A model generated the notes under the pieces. The model worked only from the letters and a program-made list of their open reading frames with translations, ran no database searches and had not been told where the DNA came from. DNA of 60,158 nucleotides from Natronorubrum texcoconense (GTDB lineage: Archaea > Halobacteriota > Halobacteria > Halobacteriales > Natrialbaceae), in assembly GCF_900100335.1 (NCBI RefSeq), contig NZ_FNFE01000011.1, forward strand, positions 1 through 60,158, read 5' to 3'. Position 1 is the first letter of the stretch. Each line of letters starts with the position of its first letter. This document shows, in pieces, positions 26,299-34,727 of this stretch. Position numbers and translations under genes: made by a program.

Positions 26299-27287
26299 TC
26301 GACTGGATGTCGGCCGTCCTCGGTGGCGGCGCGTTCCTGCTCGTCTTGCTCGTGCTCTATTTCATCGCCCTGAAAACAACGTCACTCGGCGACGACGAAC
26401 ACAATACCGAGAGCACCGAAGACCGTCTCTCGATGGACGGCGCGGAACGCCACCGACGCATCGGGTTCAGACGCCGTGTCTCGAGGCAGACGCCGATGAC
26501 AAAGGCGTTCCTCGCCTCAATCATCGTGTTGCTGTGCTATCTCGCGATCGCCGTCTACCAAGTCGCTTCAACCGGCTCGCCAAGCGAAGCCGCCTACACT
26601 GAATACGTCGAGTACGGCCTCTTCGGGTTGGTCTGCGTTGCGGGCGGTGTCTGGTTCAAGGCCAAACAGAACGCCAAGGCCGGTGAGCTACAGATCATGC
26701 TCGAGAAAGGCGAGGGGAACCGCCGGCAGACGGTCAATTTCGACCGCAGTCAAGTTCGCGAGACCGCTGACGGAACGAAACTCGTCGCCGAACTCAAAGG
26801 CCACCAGGCGTTCGGGCTGTTCTGGCGACCGTTACTCGTCGGCGACGACCCGGAGCTTCGGGACGCCGATCACCGGCTGCCCGACGACCTCGTGTTGTAC
26901 GAGGTTCCCGACGACGAGTCCGCGGTATGGGACGAACGAACGGGGGAAGTCACGATTCGGGCGAAGGCTAAACGAACGGTCGACAACCCGAACCGAGCTG
27001 CGGACTACGAGATCGTGCCGTCGGATCGCAAATCCCGCTCGGAGATACAGGACTTAGAAAACGAAAAGCGCGAACTCGAGGAAGAACTCCGGGGCGAGAA
27101 AGTCCAGAACGGGATCCTCAGCGAGAAACTGACCGAAATCGAAAACATCCTCACGAACGAGGAAGACGCCGGGATGCGCCGGCTTCGAGAGGCCAAAGAC
27201 GTCCTCGAGCCCGACCGGCCCGCGACGCCGTACCGACAGGACGAACGAGAGGACGACCGTGGCACCGCTGCGGCTCAAAGCGACTAA
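26295..27287 (+). CDS. Membrane protein with C-terminal coiled coil, 330 residues
   Basis: One span near 6-28, two more near 70-90 and 100-118, then a soluble domain with FGLFWRPLLVGDDPELRDAD. A long Glu/Lys/Arg coiled coil (about 250-300, QDLENEKRELEEELRGEKVQ) ends the protein. The cytoplasmic coiled coil could contact the ATPase at the operon end (inference). Confidence 0.75.
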   Translation: MIDWMSAVLGGGAFLLVLLVLYFIALKTTSLGDDEHNTESTEDRLSMDGAERHRRIGFRRRVSRQTPMTKAFLASIIVLLCYLAIAVYQVASTGSPSEAAYTEYVEYGLFGLVCVAGGVWFKAKQNAKAGELQIMLEKGEGNRRQTVNFDRSQVRETADGTKLVAELKGHQAFGLFWRPLLVGDDPELRDADHRLPDDLVLYEVPDDESAVWDERTGEVTIRAKAKRTVDNPNRAADYEIVPSDRKSRSEIQDLENEKRELEEELRGEKVQNGILSEKLTEIENILTNEEDAGMRRLREAKDVLEPDRPATPYRQDEREDDRGTAAAQSD

Positions 27288-27296
27288 CGACTATTC

Positions 27297-28655
27297 ATGA
27301 CCAACGCCAATTCACGCCGAGTCACAACTCGGCTCGCCATGCTGTGTATCGCGCTGTTGCTCGTCACGAGCGCCGTAGGTGCGCTCGCGACGGCCGCGGC
27401 CGCTGACGCGCCACAGCCGACGATACAGGACAACTCGAGCGACGAGAACACGACCGACACCACTCCCGAGGATTCGGACGCACCGACACAGGCCGAAATG
27501 CTGCGCGTGACGCCCGACAATCCCGAAAAGGAGTATCTGAGTATTGAAACCGAAAGCTCAGACGAGGCATACAACACGTCCGGCCCGTACGCCACGTTCA
27601 GCCTTTCCGAACCCGTCCAATCGGTCCGTGTCGGCCAATCCGGCGCTGACGCGACCGTTCTTGGCGACGGCTCGGTCGTTCGTGTCGAGTACGACGAGGA
27701 TGCGGCCGGCGAGAACGCCTCGCTCTACACGGCCGAACTGTTCTTCGCCGACGGCTCGGAACACCAGATCGACCTCTACGCTCACGATACCGATGTCTCG
27801 CTCGAGGCCGCCGAGTACGCTGAGTACGGCGGTCTCATTGATTACGTGACCGAACAAGCCGGCGGCGAAGGGTTCGAAACGACGCCCGAAGGCGCACAGG
27901 CGTACGTCGAGCACAAAGAGGAACGTGCTGACCTGTTCGATCACATGTTCAGCGAACACGTCATGATGTTTCTGACGTTGCTCATGATGGCCGCTCGGAA
28001 CTTCGTGACGTGGGTCGTCGCGATCGCCATCATCGCCGGGCTCGCGATCTACTTCGAGCGCAAACACGGCTGGATTCTTCGGCTCCAGCAGATGGCAGAG
28101 AGTCGCGCCGAACTCATGCGCGAGGCTGTTCGCCAGGACTACGAGGAACGCCGAAACGCGGCGGCGAAACACTCACTCGAGGACGTAAGCGAGGTCGGTC
28201 CGAATGCCGCCCGGTACTGGCGTGAACTCGGCGTCGAGACGGTCGACGATATGATCGAAGTCGCGTGCAAGGGCGTGATCTCGCTGACCGAAGAGGGGCG
28301 AATCAACTACGACGAGAACGGCAACGTGGTCTACGCCCACCACGGCGTCGACGACCTGAAAGACGTCGACCCGCTCACGCTCGACCAGCTCCGCTCGCAG
28401 ACGTGGCTAGGACCGCTGATTCTCGAGGGACGACTCGCGCCGACGACGGCCCTGTCGAACATCGAGAGTGCGTTGCTGGTCGCCGAGAAAGAGTACAACC
28501 GCGGAAACGAGGTTCGTGACGCCCGACGGACAGTCTCGGAGTTGAACGCTCGACTCCGCGGCCAGCGGGATTTCGAGGATGCCGAGACGTCGTCGAACGC
28601 TGCCCGTCCGAACCGTCGAACTGACTACAGCGGTGCCGCCACTGGAGGTGACTGA
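27297..28655 (+). CDS. Signal-peptide membrane protein with helix-hairpin-helix-like segment, 452 residues
   Basis: A signal peptide (LAMLCIALLLVTSAVGALAT) and an exported acidic beta domain (about 35-200) precede one or two spans (about 220-260, FLTLLMMAARNFVTWVVAIA). The cytoplasmic part contains LEDVSEVGPNAARYWRELGV-ETVDDMIEVA, a helix-hairpin-helix/SAM-like motif usual in DNA-binding or oligomerising proteins. It thus links the outside to a possible DNA-contacting cytoplasmic domain, consistent with a DNA export pore. Confidence 0.75.
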   Translation: MTNANSRRVTTRLAMLCIALLLVTSAVGALATAAAADAPQPTIQDNSSDENTTDTTPEDSDAPTQAEMLRVTPDNPEKEYLSIETESSDEAYNTSGPYATFSLSEPVQSVRVGQSGADATVLGDGSVVRVEYDEDAAGENASLYTAELFFADGSEHQIDLYAHDTDVSLEAAEYAEYGGLIDYVTEQAGGEGFETTPEGAQAYVEHKEERADLFDHMFSEHVMMFLTLLMMAARNFVTWVVAIAIIAGLAIYFERKHGWILRLQQMAESRAELMREAVRQDYEERRNAAAKHSLEDVSEVGPNAARYWRELGVETVDDMIEVACKGVISLTEEGRINYDENGNVVYAHHGVDDLKDVDPLTLDQLRSQTWLGPLILEGRLAPTTALSNIESALLVAEKEYNRGNEVRDARRTVSELNARLRGQRDFEDAETSSNAARPNRRTDYSGAATGGD

Positions 28656-28657
28656 TT

Positions 28658-30634
28658 GTGCCCTCGCTTTCACTGCTTGATCGTGCCGACCCCGAAACAA
28701 ACGACTCGCCGTCGCTACTGACGCGAGTCTCGAGTCGTGTCTTCGGCGACCCTCGAAAGGCTCCGAAACGGCTGGCGATCCTGTTCGTCTTCGGCCTGTT
28801 CGGGCTGATTACGACCGGCCTGTGGTTGATCGTGAACTCGTCGATCGACACGTCCGGTTCGTCCGCGCCGGTCGTCGGGCCGGTGCTCCAGATCCTGACG
28901 AGCGTGTGGCTGGTGCCGGTGCTCGCGCTGTATCTCACCCGGCGGTGGGTGTTCTTCCGCCGCGGCCGAAACGCCGGGCTCGCGGCCGATGTGACCGGCT
29001 GGTCGGTCAACACGGTCAACCACCTTCGCGAAGAAATTCAGACGACCGACGGCTGTACGCGAATCATTGCTTCGACGGGCGACGCCTTCGAGGATATCGC
29101 CGGCCGAATCGATAGCGCGCTCGAGGGCGAACACGACGACGATACGGTCGACTTTTGGGAAGCTGACGACCACGCCGAAGACTTCGATATCGGCCACGAC
29201 ATGTTCGCCGATGACGAGGACACGGGCCGTATCGAGGAGTTGATTGACGAGGAACAGGCACTCATCAAGGAGTACAACGCAAACACCGATCGGATTGACG
29301 AGTTGCTCGGAGACGCGCTCGACGGCGAAATCAATCCGTGGGCCGTCCTCGAGTCCGACGACGACATGGCGTCGCTGTACGACCTCATGGACGGCGGCTC
29401 TCGAGACGCCGTCGACGAGGCCCAAATCTTGATCGACGAGTGCGAACAGATACAACAGCAAATTGACGACGTTCGCGACGAGATCGAAGCGGCGACGGCG
29501 CCCGACGATGACGGCCTCGAAGCCGACGCGAAAGCCGTTCGCGACCAGATTCAACAGGGGTATACGGCGGCGATTGACCTCTCCGACGAGTTGTACGAGG
29601 TCATGAACGAGCCTGAGTTCGACGTCCCCGACACGGACGCCGAAGCCGATTCTCGAGAGCGCCAGATCCCGTGGCGCGTGCGGTTCATGGAGGAGATGAA
29701 ACACCTGTGGCTCGACTTACAGAGTGGGTTTCGAACCGGCGACGCCGTCGTCAAGTTCGGCGTTCCGGCGATCGTGACGTTCGTCCTCCAGTTGTTCGCT
29801 GTCGGACTGTGGACCCATCCCGTCGTGTACGCGCTGTTCATTACGACGAGTACTATTGTCGGGCTGTTCTGGTACTGGGTCGTCAAACGCCGCCGGCAGC
29901 GCCGGCTGAAACGCTACCGTGCGGACTCGAGTAGCGACTACTGGCTCGACTGTGCCGGCCAGTTCAAGACCGTCGAGACCGCCGACGTGACGGTCTACAT
30001 GGGCTTTATCGCCGGTCGCCGATACGCATCCTACGACCGCGAAGAGTTCGTCCGCAAAACGGCGCGAACGATGCACCAGCACGTCTCCGACGAGTGTGTC
30101 GCGCCCTCGGACCTCCAGCATTATGCCCGGTGTCTCGAGCAAATGAAGCCGAACCTCAAGGGCCACCGTGAGAACGTCCTTCGGCCGTTGATCCTCAAGG
30201 AATTGAAAGAGACCGTCGAGACCGCCGACGACGACATTATCCCGAAAGCCGAACTCGCGTGGTCAGTGATCGAACAACCGACCAGCTCGCGAATCGAACG
30301 GAAACTCGGTCACGACCCCGAACTCGTCTGCGAGGAGTACGAATGGCTCGTCGAGGACGCCCATATTCTCGACGAACGCGATGTCGAGTTCCGGGATGCA
30401 AACGGCGATGTCCAGGTAATCACGCTCGTCTTCCCCGCGGAGAAACGCCGCTTACCTGACGTTAGTGAACGGCATTCGCAGTTCTCCGACCGATTTACCG
30501 ACCGGAAGGGCGAGGCAGTGTACAAACTCCCCGACGTGGATCCACGCGACGGATTGCAGGGATTCGTTCCGACGCCACAAGCCGCCGCACTGTTCGACGG
30601 GGCCGACCCGGCGGCGGTTGCTCGAAGTAACTAA
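28658..30634 (+). CDS. Large polytopic membrane protein, 658 residues
   Basis: GTG start at 28658 with a strong ribosome binding site (GGAGGTGA at 28643-28650). Two N-terminal spans (about 28-50 and 66-88) are followed by a long acidic helical cytoplasmic stretch (about 110-340, with VDEAQILIDECEQIQQQIDD). Two further spans lie near 367-412, then a basic junction (KRRRQRRLKRYRADSS) and a cytoplasmic helical C-terminal domain of about 230 residues. Size and topology fit a membrane core subunit of the apparatus. Confidence 0.78.
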   Translation: MPSLSLLDRADPETNDSPSLLTRVSSRVFGDPRKAPKRLAILFVFGLFGLITTGLWLIVNSSIDTSGSSAPVVGPVLQILTSVWLVPVLALYLTRRWVFFRRGRNAGLAADVTGWSVNTVNHLREEIQTTDGCTRIIASTGDAFEDIAGRIDSALEGEHDDDTVDFWEADDHAEDFDIGHDMFADDEDTGRIEELIDEEQALIKEYNANTDRIDELLGDALDGEINPWAVLESDDDMASLYDLMDGGSRDAVDEAQILIDECEQIQQQIDDVRDEIEAATAPDDDGLEADAKAVRDQIQQGYTAAIDLSDELYEVMNEPEFDVPDTDAEADSRERQIPWRVRFMEEMKHLWLDLQSGFRTGDAVVKFGVPAIVTFVLQLFAVGLWTHPVVYALFITTSTIVGLFWYWVVKRRRQRRLKRYRADSSSDYWLDCAGQFKTVETADVTVYMGFIAGRRYASYDREEFVRKTARTMHQHVSDECVAPSDLQHYARCLEQMKPNLKGHRENVLRPLILKELKETVETADDDIIPKAELAWSVIEQPTSSRIERKLGHDPELVCEEYEWLVEDAHILDERDVEFRDANGDVQVITLVFPAEKRRLPDVSERHSQFSDRFTDRKGEAVYKLPDVDPRDGLQGFVPTPQAAALFDGADPAAVARSN

Positions 30635-30638
30635 CACA

Positions 30639-30881
30639 ATGGCACACGATACAGAGACAGAAACCGGACCGGTAGACGAACGATGGTCAATCAACGATGT
30701 AGCACTTCTCGCGGTGCTATTCGGAGCCGCGGCGACCGCACTCCCGATTATCGCGTATCTCGAGGGCGGCATTACCGGGTGGATGCTGCTCTTGCTCCCG
30801 CTGACGGTTGTCTTCGGCTACGAATCAGGTATTATCCCACAGTTGAAGTGGGAAGCCGCCCGCCGAATCCGTGGTGATTGA
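30639..30881 (+). CDS. Small two-pass membrane protein, 80 residues
   Basis: An acidic head, spans near 20-41 and 45-62 (ITGWMLLLLPLTVVFGY), and a short basic tail. It is sandwiched between the polytopic protein and the ATPase gene with minimal spacing, as expected of a membrane partner. Confidence 0.7.
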   Translation: MAHDTETETGPVDERWSINDVALLAVLFGAAATALPIIAYLEGGITGWMLLLLPLTVVFGYESGIIPQLKWEAARRIRGD

Positions 30882-30886
30882 TACGA

Positions 30887-33331
30887 ATGAGCGACTCACA
30901 ACAACCAGTCAAAGATATCCAGAGTACCGACGCTGAACAGGTCGAAGACACGATCACCGACCTCCAGCAACAGTATCGACGCCGCCAACGCCACACCGAG
31001 CGGGCTGAACAGGACGCCCGATTGCGGAAGATTCTCGACCAGGCGCGGAAGGCACTCGCCGACGCCGCCGACCACGATCTCGAGTCGCTACTCCATGCCG
31101 CCCACTGGATCGTTCGCGACCACGAGGATATCGAGACCGTCCTTCGACCGGACTACGACGGCCTCGAGCCACAGGTCAAATCTCGGTTTCGCGAGCAAAT
31201 CGCGCTGCGAGACCAGGGCGAGACGCCCGATTCGGCGGTGAAAGAACTCGAGACGCTGTTCCATATCGCGCTTGAACTCGAGTTAGTGTACGGCGTCAAC
31301 GACATGACGTGGTACGAGCCCGTCCGATTCTCGAAGATTGACCCCGCGCCGGGGAAAGCAAGCACGTCGGGCGAGGTGACGCCGGTCGGTCGGATTCGCG
31401 TTGGTGCCGACGAACCGATCGGGCCGGGCGACCGCCGGCCGATCATCGAACACAAATCCTGCGAGCATGTGTTGACCGTCGCGCTACCGCGACAGGGCAA
31501 GGACTCGACGAACGTTTCGCTGTGTGCGAATCTGAAAGAAGAGCACCAGTACAAGTGGATCAGTCTGTGGGACGACGGTCGTGACGAGACGAACATGATC
31601 GCCACGCCGAACGACGAGCAACCGATTCAAGAGGGCCTCGAGGAATTGAATCAGGAGCCGACGGCCTACGATACGAACGTGTACGTGCCGGCGATGAGCG
31701 GGCTTCCCTCGGAGTTGCCCGGTAACTTCGAGCCGTTCACGATCGGCGTCGACGACCTCACGGGGAAGCTGATTCTCCAGCTCGGCGGGTTCAGCGCCGA
31801 CCGGAATACGATTAGCCGCGTCGAGCAGGCACTCTCTGAGGCGAAGACAGCGAAAAGCGACGAGGTGGCCGTACTGGTCGACCGGCTCGAGAAATACGCC
31901 GAGGAAGTCGAAGCGACGGTCACGATTCGCCACCTCGCCGACGACGAGATGACCAGCGACGACCTCGATGACGGCGAGGAACTGGTTCACGACGACGGCG
32001 GCGCGACCGAGATTCGCTACGAGATGGACGCCGACGACGTGCTGCGCGAGTGCGCACAGACTGTGCTCCACCTCGCAGGCGAGGGACTGCTCGCCGATTC
32101 GGACGCCGAGACGAACCTCGATATGACCGAGATTGTCAAGCGGAAGGATCGGGTGGCGACGCTGAACTGTAACTATCTCGAGGATCGGAACGAACCGCTC
32201 AAGTACATTATCACGAACCTGTGGCTTCGGCTGTTGCTCCGAGTCCGTGACAAGGACAAGTCGCTACCGCGCGTCGCGCTCGAGGTGCGCGAGTTGAAAC
32301 AGATCGCGCCGTCGAAGATGACGATCGTCGATTACGCGAGCGAGGTGCGGCCACTCCGACAGACGCTGTACGAGATCGCCACACAGGGCGGCTCGAGGCG
32401 AATCTTGATGCTCGGGAGTACACAGAAGCTGAACGACGTCGCGAAACCCGTGCGGTCGAACATGCCGTATAAGGTGTTCTTGAAGCTTGATAACGGGCTC
32501 ATCAAGACGATGAACGATGAGATGGACTTCCCCTACGACCTATGCCAACAACTGAAAGGGTTTGAACAGGGACAAGGCGCACTAAAAGTCGATGAGGACT
32601 TTTTCTGGCCGATTTGGTGGCGTGGCGCACCGTGTGGCCTCGGTGACGGTGACGTGCCGTTCGAACGCCGCTACGGGCTCGCCTACGGATTCCGTGTCCG
32701 CTCGCACGAGGACGACCGGTGGTCGGCAGAGTACGCCGACGAAAACGACTGGTGGGCCGACAGCGACGGTACAGCGTGCTCAAGCGACGAGCCGCCCGCC
32801 GTAGACGAGTGGTACTTACTCGAGAGCGATTTCGAGGACTGCGTACGGCCCGAAACGCTGGATGCCGAGTCAGTGAAACGGTTTGCCGAACGACGGCAGA
32901 CCTACGACGTCCCGAACGATCTGACGTTCCAACGGACCAGTATCGCGAATGAAAGTCGCGAAATGCGCCTCGAGCGACTCGGACAAGCGAAAGAGCGAGA
33001 GATGGCCGAAATGATGAACGGTCAGACGGTGCCGATCAAAACCGACGGCGGGATGACAGAGGAGTATAGACCGCCAGAAACGCTACGGAAATGGCTCGAA
33101 TACTCTACAGAACGGCGTCAGAAGCTTCTTCACAGCCTTTCCGAGGTCGAACGGGGGGAGATTACTAACCGCAAAAGCCTCTCCCATCACACAGGCATTC
33201 CCGAGGGGACAATCGCAGAGTATCTGGCCGACAGTGAACTCCTCGGTGCATGCGTCGAAAAGAAAAGTGGAGTGTACAGCCTCACGAGTATGGGTGAAAA
33301 GGCAATCGGGATACAATGGAGCGAACTCTGA
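30887..33331 (+). CDS. HerA/VirD4-type ATPase with degenerate motifs and C-terminal winged helix
   Basis: 814 residues from the ATG at 30887 (a TTG at 30878 would add three). The N-terminus is helical. A Walker A-like ALPRQGKDST (199-208) lacks the first Gly but keeps GK. The Walker B-like VALEVRELKQIAP (463-475) keeps the Glu but has Arg in place of Asp. LMLGSTQKLNDVAKPVRSNM (507-526) matches the HerA/FtsK/VirD4 STQ motif. The last 70 or so residues form a winged helix (GEITNRKSLSHHTGIPEGTI). Such ATPases pump DNA or protein through membranes or package genomes. It is the last gene of the operon and the probable motor. Confidence 0.82.
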   Translation: MSDSQQPVKDIQSTDAEQVEDTITDLQQQYRRRQRHTERAEQDARLRKILDQARKALADAADHDLESLLHAAHWIVRDHEDIETVLRPDYDGLEPQVKSRFREQIALRDQGETPDSAVKELETLFHIALELELVYGVNDMTWYEPVRFSKIDPAPGKASTSGEVTPVGRIRVGADEPIGPGDRRPIIEHKSCEHVLTVALPRQGKDSTNVSLCANLKEEHQYKWISLWDDGRDETNMIATPNDEQPIQEGLEELNQEPTAYDTNVYVPAMSGLPSELPGNFEPFTIGVDDLTGKLILQLGGFSADRNTISRVEQALSEAKTAKSDEVAVLVDRLEKYAEEVEATVTIRHLADDEMTSDDLDDGEELVHDDGGATEIRYEMDADDVLRECAQTVLHLAGEGLLADSDAETNLDMTEIVKRKDRVATLNCNYLEDRNEPLKYIITNLWLRLLLRVRDKDKSLPRVALEVRELKQIAPSKMTIVDYASEVRPLRQTLYEIATQGGSRRILMLGSTQKLNDVAKPVRSNMPYKVFLKLDNGLIKTMNDEMDFPYDLCQQLKGFEQGQGALKVDEDFFWPIWWRGAPCGLGDGDVPFERRYGLAYGFRVRSHEDDRWSAEYADENDWWADSDGTACSSDEPPAVDEWYLLESDFEDCVRPETLDAESVKRFAERRQTYDVPNDLTFQRTSIANESREMRLERLGQAKEREMAEMMNGQTVPIKTDGGMTEEYRPPETLRKWLEYSTERRQKLLHSLSEVERGEITNRKSLSHHTGIPEGTIAEYLADSELLGACVEKKSGVYSLTSMGEKAIGIQWSEL

Positions 33332-33352
33332 CTGTTGGACAACAGCCAACAG
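33332..33352 (+). terminator. Inverted repeat after the ATPase gene
   Basis: CTGTTGG-acaacag-CCAACAG, a perfect 7-base stem starting one base after the stop codon. A T-rich run (ctttttaat) follows about 120 bases later. It is a plausible end for the 23-kb operon. Confidence 0.45.
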
Positions 33353-33543
33353 CTATGAAGCCCACGCAGTCATGCGATTTTTGGCCGGTTGTTGGATGTT
33401 GGACGTCCGCGGTAGCGACCCCGTATATACTAATGACGCGCACACCAGTATAGCAATCAATTTTCATCTTTTTAATATTAGATTTGGGCACCCGCCCGAA
33501 TCTGAATAAGACGATTCCGCGCCTACGCACACGCAAGAGTACC

Positions 33544-33918
33544 ATGTACCGGAACCCCAGCACCTACGACTTCGCAGTGATCTTGGTCATGACCGGAGTC
33601 GTCGCCTACACAATAGCCCGCGACCGCCTGTCGACCGAGCAGACCCCAGTCGAAGCCGCGAAAGAAGCGTTCGCCGCGGGCGAGATCGACGAATCGGAGT
33701 TCGAACGTCGCCTCGAGTTCCACCTCGATGATCGGAACGACGAGCTGCGGGTCGTCGTCGAGCAGGTCAACGGCGTCGGGCCGGCGACGTCCGAGGCGAT
33801 CGCCCGCGAGTACGAGAGTCTGGACGAACTGCGAGCGAGTGATCGGGAGCGGTTAGAAGGTGTCTCGGGTGTCGGTGAGCAGACGGCCGGGGCTGTGCTC
33901 GAGTTGGTTCGGGAGTAA
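33544..33918 (+). CDS. Membrane-anchored SHOCT plus helix-hairpin-helix protein
   Basis: 124 residues. One span (about 8-26), then EAAKEAFAAGEIDESEFERR LE-type sequence, a SHOCT module (short C-terminal oligomerising domain). Two helix-hairpin-helix turns follow (VNGVGPATSEAIAREY and LEGVSGVGEQTAGAVLELV). The combination points to a membrane-tethered, non-sequence-specific DNA-binding protein. Next to a DNA-motor operon it may tether the genome (inference). Confidence 0.75.
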   Translation: MYRNPSTYDFAVILVMTGVVAYTIARDRLSTEQTPVEAAKEAFAAGEIDESEFERRLEFHLDDRNDELRVVVEQVNGVGPATSEAIAREYESLDELRASDRERLEGVSGVGEQTAGAVLELVRE

Positions 33919-34232
33919 TACACATGAGACCGAACAGACAGCGCTTGGGGACGATTGGAGCTGTGCTTGAGCGGCATATTCGATAACACATAAGTACTTA
34001 TCGAAAGTGTTTTTGGGCGTTTCGAGCCCTGTAAAGCCAGATATCATGGTATTAGACCAGATTCCGCGGTCCCGAAATCGTTTTGTACTCCCCCCGGCAA
34101 TGGGCTATTAACGTTCAGCGGAATCGGCCGTTGAATGTAGCCCCGCGATCGAACATAGGGCCCGTACCTCGTCTTACGGTTCTCTCCCTGTTCGTGTCGA
34201 AGAGCCGCGGGCAACGACATCCGAGAAGAACA
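33919..34232. other. Intergenic region with direct repeat copy 1
   Basis: No gene recognised. It carries GGGCCCGTACCTCGTCT at 34158-34174, repeated at 34502-34518, and a GCTATTAAC element (about 34103-34111) that also recurs near the second copy. The two copies flank the small basic gene at 34233. Confidence 0.5.
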
Positions 34233-34391
34233 ATGTATGAGAGAACCAAGGGGGCCATTAAGGTCCTCAAGAAGACGGCGCGGAAAGTCCTCTCGTCCCC
34301 GCGGTGGGAGCGAGTGTTCAGTGCCGTTAGGCAAGCTGCTCAGGCAGCCTACTGGCTGTCTAAAGTAGCGCGCTCACTCGGCCTAATTTGA
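34233..34391 (+). CDS. 52-residue basic amphipathic peptide
   Basis: MYERTKGAIKVLKKTARKVL then SSPRWERVFSAVRQAAQAAYWLSKVARSLGLI (33 residues in total after the first helix start). It is Lys/Arg-rich with regularly spaced hydrophobics, predicted to form one or two amphipathic helices. It is very unlike the acidic neighbours. It could be membrane-active or nucleic-acid-binding. It lies between two copies of a 17-base direct repeat, which hints at a mobile or recombined cassette. Confidence 0.4.
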   Translation: MYERTKGAIKVLKKTARKVLSSPRWERVFSAVRQAAQAAYWLSKVARSLGLI

Positions 34392-34727
34392 CTTACCGCA
34401 ACCAAGAATAGCCCTCCGACTGCGGATCTTTTCACAAAGATCCTATTTAATAAAGAAGTGTCTAACGGATTTTGGAACGGAGTGGGAACCAGCTATTAAC
34501 TGGGCCCGTACCTCGTCTGTAGTGGAACCGAAGTTCCGATTATACTTAAAGGCAACGGTGAAACTGCGACGGGTACAGCGTGTAATAAAGGCTACCGGTT
34601 AGATAGTGGCTGAGGGCACTGTTATCAGCCATTTCAGCACCGGGATCCTTGACGGGTAGAACACGTAATTAAAACCCGTTACTCTGTCTGAGATGTTATA
34701 CATTGCTAATGTATGACTTTCTAATAT
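34392..34727. other. Intergenic region downstream of the integrase gene
   Basis: No gene seen. It holds the second 17-base repeat (34502-34518) and a hairpin GGAAC-CGAA-GTTCC just after it (about 34522-34535). Because it lies directly at the 3' end of the integrase gene, it is a reasonable place to look for attP. Confidence 0.4.
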
